Assembly (NCBI RefSeq): GCF_000485595.1
Contig: NW_014577210.1
Coordinates: 179,563-212,050, forward strand
Length of the DNA stretch: 32,488 nucleotides
Source: Priapulus caudatus
Taxonomy: Eukaryota; Priapulida; Priapulimorpha; Priapulimorphida; Priapulidae
Reading direction: 5' to 3'
Of this stretch, positions 1 to 9,337 are shown piece by piece. How positions within the stretch are numbered: the stretch's first letter is position 1; each line of letters starts with the position of its first letter. A program made the position numbers and the translations under genes. Under the pieces are notes generated by a model. It was not told the DNA's origin and did no database searches. It saw only the letters and a program-made list of their open reading frames with translations.

Positions 1-36
1 TATATATGCACTATATATATATATATATATATATAT
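1..36. repeat. AT microsatellite
   Basis: Alternating TA dinucleotides with one interruption (GCAC). The tract starts at the window edge, so its true length is unknown. Confidence 0.9.
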
Positions 37-338
37 CACTAGAAAGCAGAGATGCAACCGAGAGATCATATAAATTAGTCATGTAGATATGAAGCCTGGC
101 GAAATATCAGCTTGACACTCTCCAAGTCGGTTTCACGAAGTTATTAACAAATGAAAATATATGATTACAGGCAATTCTGGCTACTGCGCAGAAAGGGTTA
201 GCAATATCACCATTGAACATCTGAAGGTTGTCCTGTTTGTGGTGACAAGAACACAGATGGCAAGCTGCCTGAAGGAGCATACCATCTCCTGTTGATGTTA
301 TAGAGTCGTGTCAATAGTATAGACACGATATTACACCT
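37..338. other. unassigned unique sequence
   Basis: No gene recognised. A 26-codon stretch at 223-300 encodes a CPVCGDK-like peptide, but it is closed by stops on both sides and has no further zinc ligands, so it is not called. Confidence 0.4.
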
Positions 339-880
339 AGTGAGCTTCCTACTTGCCTGGTGTGACTGCATTAGATTGATTTCTGTAGTCTTGCTATTCG
401 TGTATAGATGCTGCTGACTCACCCACACCTCTTGCAACTCTTTCCCTGTACTAATTTTCTGCACTTTAACCTACCAAATCTTTGTATGCAGTGTTCAGAA
501 CCCTGGTGAGTTTAATACTTACCTGGTTTGACTGCATTAGATTGATTTCTGTAGTCTTGCTATTCGTGTATAGATGCTGCTGACTCACCCACACCTCTTG
601 CAACTCTTTCCCTGTACTAATTTTCTGCACTTTAACCTACCAAATATTTGTATGCAGTGTTCAGAACCCTCGTGAGTTTAATACTTACCTGGTTTGACTG
701 CATTAGATTAATTTTTGTAGTCTTGCTATTCGTGTATAGATGCTGCTGACTCACCCACCTCTTGCAACTCTTTCCCTGTACTAATCTTCTGCACTTTAAC
801 ATACAAAATCTTTGTATGCAGTGTTCAGAACCTTGGTGAGCTTCCTACTTATCTGGTTTGACTACATTAGATTGATTTCT
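339..880. repeat. 166-bp tandem repeat (satellite-like), about 3.3 copies
   Basis: The landmark TGACTGCATTAGATT recurs at 363, 529, 695 and (as TGACTACATT) 859, giving spacings of 166, 166 and 164 bp. Units are close to identical, with a few substitutions and a 2-bp indel in the third. The last unit stops after ATTGATTTCT at 880. No conserved open reading frame spans the units. Confidence 0.9.
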
Positions 881-1449
881 CTTCCACGAAAAAGTGCCTG
901 CCATACTGGATGGGGTCAAAGCCGTTTTCGTACGCCGGATTCCAACCTAGTTGCAGAGTATATCCTGTACGCAAAGCTGTGGTACGCTGTGCGCGGCAAT
1001 GGTATAACGTATTCGTATGCTAGTTATATTCGTATATATGTTTGTACGTTGAATGTGCATGCGGGTACGAGTTAACTGTAAGTGTGTAATTTGAGCAGAA
1101 TTGTGAACACAGGCAAAGCAGAACACTGGGCAAGACGTACTATTGTTAATATTGTAAATATTGTTATAATCGATAATATTGTTAGTAGTGTAAGCTAGTA
1201 CTTGTGATAAAGGTAGTTGTATAGTATTAGCATTCAACAAGTCATTCATTATGACAATGTGAGATTTTCATTGTGTGGAGCGTGTATAGATATGTGTTTT
1301 CCTGTTCAAGTGCATGCATAAGTTTGTAAGTACATTGTAAAAGTGTATAACTCATGTATTTATTTCTAACTGTTATTAATGTATACCCGGATAAGATTGT
1401 AATGTAATACATAACACAATCGTTCATATAATGTAGATCAGGTTAAGGC
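881..1449. other. non-coding, AT-rich, no gene seen
   Basis: Short open frames on both strands are unrelated to any family I recognise and look like chance. The block at 1137-1190 is rich in repeated ATTGTTA/ATAATATTG words. Confidence 0.5.
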
Positions 1450-1789
1450 GATGGAGAGGGAGGTAGAGGAGGGGGAGGTAATGAAGAAGGGTGGAGGAGG
1501 AAGAGGTAAAAGAGAAGAGGAGGTTGAGGAGGAGAGATATATGAGGGGAGAAGCTGGTAGAAAAGGGAGAAGAAGAGAATGATGAGGGAGGTGAGGGAGG
1601 AGAAGGAGGAGGAGGAGGAGGAGGAGGAGAGAAAGAGACGTTGGGGAGAAGGTAGTGGAGGGAGGAGGAAAATGAGAAAAGGAGGTGATGTGGAGGATGG
1701 GGAGGGGGAGGTAGAGGGGACAATGTGGTGGCATGGAGAAGATAGAGGATGAGGGGAGAAAGTGACGGAAGAAGGGGAGAGGAGAATGA
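1450..1789 (+). repeat. polypurine (GGA/GAA-rich) low-complexity tract
   Basis: About 340 bp in which the plus strand is almost entirely A and G, including (GAG)n-like runs near 1600-1630. The open frames on the opposite strand are proline/serine/leucine low complexity and are not genes. Long homopurine tracts can form triplex DNA; that is general knowledge, not shown here. Confidence 0.85.
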
Positions 1790-2092
1790 TCGTCAGGTGT
1801 ATTTGTATTTATATATTATATGCGTAAGCCGTGTATATGTATGTCTATTGAGTAATAAATACACTAATAGCCTTTTGTACACCAACAATGATTAAATTAA
1901 TAAAAAAATAATATGAATCTTCCTAATTCTACACAATCGCAGTGCAGTGCAGTGCAGTGCTACCCAGTCGCACACACAGTGCAACACACACACAATGCAA
2001 GCCTGATCCAAAACTTCCGATCCATAATGGCGCCTGTGGCGTCACAAGTACATGACCAATCCGCTTCCTCTCCTTGTTATATGTAGCTCCTT
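1790..2092. other. non-coding spacer
   Basis: No gene. It contains a short GCAGT tandem (about 1939-1960) and a CA-rich stretch (1972-1994). Confidence 0.5.
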
Positions 2093-2488
2093 GGGTAATG
2101 CTATCCACCGGGCGTGGAGGGAGGTGACCGCAACGTGGCAGCACTAGTGTTTAGGATAGGGTAGGATTAGGTTAGGGTCAAGTTAGCGGTTAGGGTTAGG
2201 GTTAGGTTAGGGTTAGGGTTAGGGTTAGGGTTAAGGTTAGGGTTTAGGGTTTAGGGTTAGGCGTTAGGGTTAGGGTTTTTTGCATCACCATATCTGTCCC
2301 CACACCATAGATTAATTTTTGTGGATCACAATGCCTATATATAGCGCTGCGGACATATATATATATATTTTAGTGTAGGGTTAGTGTTGGATGTCTAGTA
2401 GTGAGATATTACCGTTAGGTTAATGTTTGAACGTCATCGTCAACGTTATCACGTGACCTCCCTCCACGCCCGGGGGATAGCAACACCC
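2093..2488. mobile_element. foldback/MITE-like element with telomere-repeat core
   Basis: The arm at 2093-2128 (GGGTAATGCTATCC...) is the reverse complement of 2453-2488, 36 bp with about five mismatches. Both arms hold the word GGGCGTGGAGGGAGGT. Between them lies a degenerate TTAGGG array plus AT-rich DNA. No clear target duplication was found, so the outer limits are uncertain. It has no coding capacity. It may be a non-autonomous DNA transposon or a local inverted duplication. Confidence 0.6.
2150..2277 (+). repeat. interstitial telomere-like (TTAGGG)n array
   Basis: More than a dozen TTAGGG units, with TTAGG, TTTAGGG and TTAAGG variants, all in one orientation. It lies inside the inverted arms 2093-2128 and 2453-2488, so it is an internal part of that element rather than a free chromosome end. 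Confidence 0.9.
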
Positions 2489-2823
2489 GTGCTGGCTCCG
2501 CGGTTGCGAACGTCGCGAGCCTAAAATACTGAAATTCCTAGGGCTGCAGTAAATGCCACACCAAGATTACGGGTGTTTCCTGACATCCGTTCTGGCTTAA
2601 TCTACGATCTTTTACTTCTTCTCTAGGCGATTGCCCCTTGTTGTAGCATAAGCCATGATGTAGCATAGGAGACTTTTACGTATATTTATGTGTATATTCA
2701 CTCAAATCCCGACATTTTCTAATAAACACATGTGGCGCAGACACTAGAGCCACCTACACTATGCTAATTATATCTACTCATTGGCACGGAATGTACAGCT
2801 ATTTATATGCGATAGATGTGCAC

Positions 2824-2825
<2 letters not shown>
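2489..2825. other. non-coding spacer
   Basis: No gene, no clear repeat. The first 30 bases are GC-rich, the rest AT-rich. Confidence 0.5.

Positions 2826-2866
<41 letters not shown>
2826..2866. repeat. (AT)n microsatellite
   Basis: About 41 bp of uninterrupted AT dinucleotides. Confidence 0.95.
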
Positions 2867-2869
<3 letters not shown>

Positions 2870-2900
2870 ATTATCTATAGGCCTACGCATTGCATTGTAT

Positions 2901-3555
2901 CAAGAGCATATAAAGAAGGAGAGCGTACAACGGTAAAATGCTGAAACCATGTTGCAGTATTATTCGAATTAATAAACTTTCCCCGTGTTATTTTGACGAT
3001 TCTTTTGACGATCAGTATTATTGATCAGCGGTGCTACCTTGTTCATATAAAACAAACCGCATGTCCCTACGATGCCCATACGCTGAGATAATGAGCGGTG
3101 AAAATCTGGTATTTTCGCCGAAAACTGACTCGAGATCAGTCAGTTACTGTGACTGTCTCTCGAAGTGTTATAACTTCGGTAAACCTCGCGTGTTTCCGTC
3201 AATGATTGACAAATGGAATGAATGACGTCTGTTATTGATTGCCATAGTGATGTGCCCACCTCACGCTGGATGTATAGTAAACTCTGGTAGTATGACGTAA
3301 GTCAGCGCCACTATGGCGCTACACAGCGGCGACCGGAAGCAATACACTGGCCAGCAGTATTGACTAATGTCTAGTCGGTGTTCAGCGAAAATACCAGATT
3401 TTCACCGCTTATTATCTCAGCGTATGTGCATCGTAGGGACATGCGGTTTGTTTTATATGAACAAGGTTAGCGGGGAAAGTTTATTAATTCGACTAATACT
3501 GCAACATGGTTTCAGCATTTTACCGTTGTACGCTCTCCTTCTTTATATGCTCTTG
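2901..3555. mobile_element. non-autonomous DNA transposon with long inverted arms
   Basis: The left arm starts CAAGAGCATATAAAG at 2901 and the right arm ends with its reverse complement at 3555. The arms match nearly perfectly for about 180 bp and more weakly inward (left to about 3158, right from about 3352). The left arm carries an extra ~47-bp block near 2985-3035. The element is flanked by the direct repeat ATTGTAT at 2894-2900 and 3556-3562, a 7-bp target-site duplication. There is no transposase; the open frames in the arms are by-products of the palindrome. Confidence 0.8.
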
Positions 3556-3562
3556 ATTGTAT

Positions 3563-4031
3563 CCATCACATACCCACACACACGCCTGCATACGCATCAT
3601 ATGCATTAATGAACATCAATACACATATCAATATCACATGCCTAAGCTAAACACATTCTCCTACGTAATTACATGCATTACGCGTAAGCACCTGCGCTAT
3701 ACGCAGTTACGCAGGCCATGTAAGCACAATGTATCATACTTCGTCTCATATCTATCATATATATAGATGCATGTATACAACATCATATGTAGTAATTAAT
3801 ATCAACACATATATTACTATCACACGCGCAAACTAATTAAAGCGTGTGACATGCATATAGTGATACACGTATCCGCGTCACGCGGCTGCCTCCGCGCCAA
3901 CTAACTTCGGTCCAAGGCCAAAACCATTCGTACATGTTTCAATGGGAATGTATACGGGTAGGGTTACGCACGCGCACTGTTACACATATCTGTAGTACCT
4001 GATACGACAACGACCCCATCTGCCAAAGGCA
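3563..4031. other. non-coding spacer
   Basis: No gene recognised. AT-rich with ACACAC and ATGCAT words; nothing larger was seen. Confidence 0.5.
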
Positions 4032-4033
4032 TA

Positions 4034-4107
4034 CTCGGTCGGGTTTTAACACATTCTAACTCTAAAACTGTTACGTTAAAAATTCTTAAAATGTTTACAT
4101 AAACAGG
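4034..4107. mobile_element. TA-flanked foldback element, left fragment
   Basis: Begins CTCGGTCGGGTTTT after a TA (4032-4033). It is the reverse complement of the terminal part of 15979-16136 on the far side of the Gypsy element. The arm continues at 15831. The Gypsy LTR starts directly after CAGG at 4104-4107, so the Gypsy element inserted into this arm. Confidence 0.85.
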
Positions 4108-4376
4108 TGTAACAGAGCTCCATCGATATGTAGAGTAGGTAATTACAGAAAACTATCATTGGTAAAGTATAATGAGCCAACACCCCGAATAACATTTCGG
4201 ATGTTAGTTGGGAAGAACACCAGGGTGGAAGCTCTTAGAATACAGGAAGTACGCATGTGAAATCTACACGCGAGTAGAACGTGATTGGTAAAATTTCATT
4301 TCAATGTTAACCCGACACCTTGGTGACAGCCTAAGCACGTGCAGACTGAATGGTCTTGCACATGCAGGAAATAAGA

Positions 4377-4403
4377 TGACGTCACCTAGCAGTTGTATAT
4401 ATA
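4377..4403 (+). promoter_or_regulatory. LTR core promoter: CRE palindrome and TATA box
   Basis: A perfect TGACGTCA at 4377-4384 lies 11 bp upstream of TATATATA at 4396-4403. The same pair is present in the 3' LTR (TATATATA at 15334-15341). Position inside the LTR, upstream of AATAAA, fits a U3 promoter with transcription starting about 4425-4435; the start is inferred. Confidence 0.65.
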
Positions 4404-4622
4404 CGACACACCTCGGAAGAGGAAAAGGTTGGTCGTTGGTTGTGTCGTTCTCTCTCTGTGTACGCACGCATACCGACGAGGTTGAACGAAATGACAGACG
4501 TACTAAAAGACTGACTGACGGACTCAGAGACTGACAGATGGACGGACGGACGGACGGGAAGAAATATATGTATTGGTAACACCCTTATCTGGACTCTTGC
4601 CCACGATTGTACTGTGACTGGC

Positions 4623-4628
4623 AATAAA
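4623..4628 (+). terminator. LTR polyadenylation signal AATAAA
   Basis: AATAAA about 220 bp downstream of the TATA box, repeated at 15561-15566 in the 3' LTR. Only the 3' copy would terminate element transcripts. Confidence 0.6.
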
Positions 4629-4885
4629 ATTAACATGCGTGGAAAACTTCACTCATCGGTTTGTGTTTGATCATTGATGTTACCTCCGCCGCGACGCCGC
4701 ATCAAACACAGAGCATTACCTGACATCTTCAAGCTTCACCGCAAACACGAAACAAGCAGAACAGTTAATAACACAACGCAAGAAGAATAACAATACCTAA
4801 CCTACGATCACGTGCCTACATACAGTCGGGCATCTCCCGACGTATCACACCGAACTGGGAAATCTTACATCACCAAAAATTACAT

Positions 4886-4897
4886 TTGTGCCGTGAC
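4886..4897 (+). other. Gypsy 1 primer-binding site, tRNA-His-like
   Basis: TTGTGCCGTGAC starts one base after the LTR. It matches the complement of the 3' end of metazoan tRNA-His (…GTCACGGCACCA) in 11 of 12 positions. Location right after the LTR supports the call; the tRNA identity is from memory. Confidence 0.55.
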
Positions 4898-5522
4898 CAG
4901 GATTTCGTGTGGAAGGAGTCAGCGTGTCAGTGTATCAAGGAACAGTAGCGGCGAGAGAGAGAAGAAGACGAAGAAGGAAGAAAGAATTAAGAGAGAACAG
5001 CGTCGTCGACACCGCAGAAGATAGGGCGCACGTCTGCGTTGTATATAGATCGAACTATAGCACCGTCAAAATCAACGTCAATCGCCGCCGAGGGAAACAC
5101 CACCGGGAACGTCAGCAGCATCATCAGCAACAGCGCGACCGCAGCAGCCAGCCGAGGGACAGCAGAGGCATCGTCAACATCGCCAGCGGCAGCAACATCA
5201 GAATCAGCAGCAGCAGTGTGGGCGACATCAGATTCAGCAGCGATTCGTCAGCATCATTAACTCTCGCTGCATATCACCCTGTATCAGTGATCAGTGGGTA
5301 ATAACACTAACTTACGAGTGCACAGCAGGCGTGTACTGTTAGCAGCGACAGCCACTAGAGATCTGCATGTCTGGACAAGCGATGTGTGCCATTATTATGT
5401 AAGTACAAAGCGATGTGCTTAGTATTAAGGTGCAGGGATTGGGTATAGTGGTAATTGTGAACAGTCGGTAATGAATAGTAACGTTAAAATTTAGTTAATT
5501 GAGTATTAACCTTGCATTTGTG
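4898..5522 (+). other. Gypsy 1 untranslated leader
   Basis: Purine- and CAG/CAGCAG-rich sequence between primer site and gag. A 130-codon open frame at 4909-5301 is arginine/serine/glutamine-rich low complexity and is not credited as a gene. It probably holds the packaging region, by analogy only. Confidence 0.5.
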
Positions 5523-6647
5523 ATGGAGCCGCCAGTCCAACCACCTTCGTCTGATCCGCCCACGACGGAAACGCAGATGGAGTGTTTAATTAAGGAAGTA
5601 CAAGCGTTGGGTGCGCTAAGTACATTCCCAGTTTTTACAGGAGATGAGAAGGCGGATATAAGGTTTGATGATTGGATTTTTAATTTACAGTGACTGGGTT
5701 TGATAATGAATGAAAGGGATGATGGTAGAAGAGCTCGGTTAGCATTACGGTTATTACGTGGGGAGGCAGCCAACTATGCAGCGGCATTATTGAGTCAAAA
5801 CCCCGCCATGGGATGGGCTGAGCTCGGTGTTTTGTTAAGGGAGAAGTATTCAGACGGATCGGCCGTGGCGATATCACTTCAGAAGCTTAAACGAGATAGA
5901 CAGACGCGGCATGAGAGTGTGGTGGGATACGCGAAGCGGTTAGAGGTAGAAGCGAGACGCGCATTTGGAGCACACGTCTGGGATGATGTACATGTTCAGA
6001 GCATAATTGTCGACCAACTAATCGACGGGTTACGCGTAGAAGCAATTAAAAGAACTCTAATACGCAGTAAACCAGCTACACTGGCAGCAGCTGTCAGGTT
6101 AGCGGTGGGGGAAGCGGCAATCGATCAAGAAGTGAAACTTCGCAGTACAAGACATGAAGACGAAGCCACGGAGGTAGACAGTGTGGAGGAAACGCCGGGA
6201 ATACAGCAACAAATTCAGGAGTTGAGGGGAATTGTGACGGATATCATGGCATTAGACACAGCGCAGAAAAATCCAGTACCTCGCACGTATGCACAGCGGT
6301 CTGTACCCAGGAACACGGCGACAGCAGGGACATACCAGCCGCGTGTGGATGCCGAACGATATAACGTTAGACCAGCACCAGCGCAGTGGCTGCAGCAGCG
6401 TTTCCCAAATCAGCGTATGACCGGAAACCCGCCTCCACGCACCACATTTCGCAACGCAGCATGGCAGGGACAGCGTGCGAATTCGTATTCGACGAGTTTG
6501 CGACAGCGAGATACACCCCCAGGTGGAGTCCAATACAAGTGGACGGCAGATAATCAACCCATTTGCGCAGCATGTGACCGCGTAGGTCATAGATGGAGGC
6601 AATGCCGAACCACCAGTCAACAGGGAAACGCCAATGCTCGGTTTTAA
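5523..6647 (+). pseudogene. gag: Gypsy 1 gag (capsid/nucleocapsid) with in-frame stop
   Basis: The first ATG of the frame is at 5523 (MEPPVQPP...). The frame has a Gypsy-type capsid region and ends with one CCHC zinc knuckle, CAACDRVGHRWRQC (CX2CX4HX4C), encoded around 6570-6608, followed by a TAA at 6645-6647. Gag builds the virus-like particle and the knuckle binds RNA. An in-frame TGA at 5691-5693 splits off the first 56 codons; the frame stays open on both sides, so this is most simply a point mutation. The 3' end overlaps the protease frame (from 6593) in the -1 phase, the arrangement used by Gypsy elements for ribosomal frameshifting. No perfect slippery heptamer was found; GGTTTTAA at the end of gag is the nearest candidate. 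Confidence 0.85.
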
Positions 6648-7411
6648 GAGAGACGAAGACTCGAGTGAAGAGCAAGCAGTCTCTACTGAGGAGGAACAGG
6701 TCAAAGGAAGTTCACGGTACGAATGATAAACAGAGAGCAGCACCTGTATGCTCGCTAAATATAGGAGGGGTAACTGTGAACGGTTTGGTAGATTCAGGAG
6801 CTCAGAGTACGCTCATCAGCGAGGAGCTTTGGAGAAGACTGCCGAGAAAAGTACGACAAGTAAGCGGGATGTCAACAACACACAAGCATACGCTCACGTC
6901 AGTAACCGGACACTCGTTAAAAGTAGTGGGGAAAACTGCTTTGCCTATAACCATTGGTCGACACCGCACTAAGTTTCCATTTTTGATCATCGAGAATTTA
7001 AATAAACCAGCGATCTTGGGATACGACTTTATGCAAGCAGAAAGTGTCAAGATTGATTGCGGACAAGGCGTGCTATCCATAGGCAAATCAGTTGTCACTC
7101 TCAAGACCAAGTTAGATGGAGAACTCAGTAACCAGCAAGTGGAGCTAGTCCTACTTAAATCTAAATGTCAGGTACCACCAAGAACAGTCATGATCTGCGA
7201 AGGGAGGCTGAGGAAGTCAGTTCCCGTAGATGCAACGGTGTTGGTAACAAGCACGGACGCGTTACCTGCATTTCGGAATCAGCCAGGAATCTGCGTTGTA
7301 GACACGATAGACACCGTTAGTCGAGATCACTGCATTAGGTTTCCGGTAGTAAATGCCGCGGATGTAGCATCCTTGTATACAGGATATTCTGGGTTCATTA
7401 GGAAAAGCTAA
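6593..7411 (+). pseudogene. pol: Gypsy 1 pol, protease domain, truncated into RT
   Basis: An aspartic protease with the active-site motif LVDSGAQST (around 6785-6811) and a downstream ILGYDF motif typical of retropepsins. It would cut the Gag-Pol precursor. The frame is -1 relative to gag and overlaps it by about 55 bases. After a linker, the frame closes at 7409-7411. Just before this, near 7380, the sequence jumps into the RT domain in another phase: the codons for GKAKFYSTLDLKSG start about 7401 and continue in the next entry. The N-terminal RT fingers (roughly 100 or more residues, judged from other Gypsy RTs) are therefore missing, which points to an internal deletion with a frame change. 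Confidence 0.8.
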
Positions 7412-8405
7412 GTTTTATTCCACGCTAGATTTGAAGTCAGGCTATTTTCAGATAGCAGTGGCGGATGAGGATAAACCGAAGACAACTTTTATAACCTATC
7501 GCGGTGCATGGCAGTGTAGATTTTTAAATTTTGGGCTTTGTAATGCCCCGAGCGTCTTTCAGCGACTGCTAGACACTGTCTTAGATGGTCTACACCACAG
7601 ATGCGCTATCCCCTACATAGACGACATTATAATATATAGTTCCACCTTCGAACAACACTTGGCCGATATCGCAGAGGTGTTTGACAGACTACGCAACGCA
7701 GGACTCAAGCTAAAAGCGTCTAAGTGTGAGTTTCTCAAGGGTAAAGTCAAGTACTTGGGGCACGTCGTCTCACCCTTGGGAATAGCACCGGATCCAGACA
7801 AGGTCAAGGTCATTAAACAACTCAAATCGCCGACAACAGTCAAGGAGGTACGATCATTCTTAGGAATGGCGAGCTATTACCGGGCTCATATCAAATATTT
7901 TGCTACCATCGCGAAGCCATTGACCGCACTAACACACAAGTAGGCCAAGTTTGCTTGCGATGACGATGCGGAACAAGCATTCCGCATATTAAAACAGAAG
8001 CTTACTGAAGCCCCGATATTGGCTTATCCGGATACAGACAAGGAGTACCGTTTGTTTACAGATGCTTCCTCTTATGCAGTCGGTGCAGTACTCGCTCAGA
8101 CAGATGATGAAGGACAGGAAGTTGTGATCCAGTACGTTATTCATCAGTTGAATGAAGGACAGATGCGGTGGCCTGTTATAGAAAGGGAGGCTTTTGCTAT
8201 TATTTTTGCGTTGACCAAATTGAGACACTACCTCGCTGGAGCCAAGTTCGTTATCGTCAGTGACCATAAACCTTTAAAGTATTTACTCTCTAGTCCGAAT
8301 CTAAAAAATGCAAAACTGCTTAGATGGTCTACGGTTATAGGCGAGCATAACGCAACTGTTGAGTTTAGAAGTGGAGTTGCCAACAGGAATGCAGATGAGC
8401 GTTGA
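7384..8405 (+). pseudogene. pol: Gypsy 1 pol, reverse transcriptase (partial) and RNase H
   Basis: The RT part runs from LDLKSGYFQIAV through the catalytic YIDDIIIYS (about 7612-7638), GLKLKASKCEF and KVKYLGHVVS to SFLGMASYYRAHI. An in-frame TAG at 7941-7943 separates it from RNase H, which has FTDASSYAVGAVLAQ (about 8056-8100), REAFAIIFALTKLRHYLAGA and SDHKPLKYL. These catalyse cDNA synthesis and removal of the RNA template. The N-terminal part of RT is missing. The frame closes with TGA at 8403-8405 right after the sequence encoding NRNAD, where a second deletion begins. Both catalytic aspartates of YIDD are intact, but the protein cannot be made whole. Confidence 0.85.
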
Positions 8406-8407
8406 GC

Positions 8408-9337
8408 ATGAATGAGCGTTGGCACAGGGTACTGAATTCTATGCTGGCGACGAGTATTAACAATTCGCAGACAGATTGGGACCTAAAAATCCCGACGCTG
8501 CTGGTGGCATATCGAATGAGTATATACAATAGAGCCAGGTATACTCCATTCTATCTTATGTACGGCAGAGAACCAACCCTAGCCCTTGACAGCCTCTTAC
8601 GGCCAAGGCGGAAGCAATACGATGAGAGTCCGATCGCACAGACGACGGAACGTCTCCATCAGGCATATGCACATGTGAGAGACAGGACACGTCTTGCACG
8701 CCTACGCAATAAGTTCTACTACGATAAGCGCGCTAGGCAGCTTAACTTCGAGGTCGGTGACCCCGTTTATTACCACGATCCCGTGTTAAAGCCAGACACG
8801 GTGAAGAAATTAGCCTCAGCCTGGATCCCGTACTATCAAGTCGTTCAGGTGTTAAGCTCTAAGAAATATCTCCTCCAGCATGAGATAACCAAAAGAGAGG
8901 TAATTGCGCATGTCGAGAATATGCGCGTGGCTCACCCCCAGAGTCGATGGGATTTGCCTAAAACGCCGCCGGCAGAGGTGCCGGGTGGCACACGTCGCCA
9001 GCCACAAAGGGCAGCGACATTAGCATATCCACCGTTATCCAGTAGTAGTGACGACGAGTTCGATACGGAAGACGAACTCCCGTTAAGTCATTTCGTCTCG
9101 ACACCCCAGACACTCGCCGATGCAGAGCTGGCAGAGCAACCGCAATTGCCAATGTCGCGTACAGAGAATATACCGGCCGGGGATTCGCCTGTTCGTGACA
9201 TTCTACAGCAGGAGCCGGAAGCTGCTCACCACACAGCACCAGCAGCAGCAGTTGTTCGGGGGTGCCACACAGGGGGCTGTATTTGTACCAAAGGGGAGTC
9301 TGGCTATAACTCAGTCGACGTGGGCTTTAGCGTTTAG
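8408..9337 (+). pseudogene. pol: Gypsy 1 pol, integrase C-terminal part
   Basis: Starts abruptly within the integrase core: WHRVLNSMLATSIN, then LLVAYRMSIYN and YTPFYLMYGREP (end of core), followed by the C-terminal GPY/F-like module with NFEVGDPVYYHDP and KLASAWIPYYQVVQVL. The zinc-binding HHCC domain and most of the DDE core are absent, so no integration activity is possible. The deletion junction holds a 10-bp direct repeat ATGAGCGTTG (8395-8404 and 8412-8421). The tail is acidic/serine-rich (SSSSDDEFDTEDE) and overlaps the start of env in a different frame. Confidence 0.85.

Larger units (their letters stand above)
4108..4884 (+). repeat. Gypsy 1 5' LTR
   Basis: 777 bp, TG...CA ends, directly repeated at 15038-15826. 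It carries a TATA box, a polyadenylation signal and a run of GACGGACGGACG near 4540-4555. Confidence 0.93.

Noticed and set aside
223..300. CPVCGDK peptide resembling the first finger of a nuclear-receptor DNA-binding domain
   Set aside because: Only 26 codons with stops on both sides, and no second pair of cysteines or HYG motif follows.
339..880. CRISPR-like array
   Set aside because: The repeats are contiguous 166-bp units without spacers, in eukaryotic DNA.
1424..1734. Two ~100-codon minus-strand open frames
   Set aside because: Translations of the polypurine tract; low-complexity Pro/Ser/Leu only.
3031..3609. Open frames in the arms of the MITE
   Set aside because: They mirror each other through the inverted repeat and match no family.
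4909..5301. 130-codon Arg/Gln/Ser-rich frame in the Gypsy 1 leader
   Set aside because: Low complexity and alternative open frames overlap it; no motif supports a protein.
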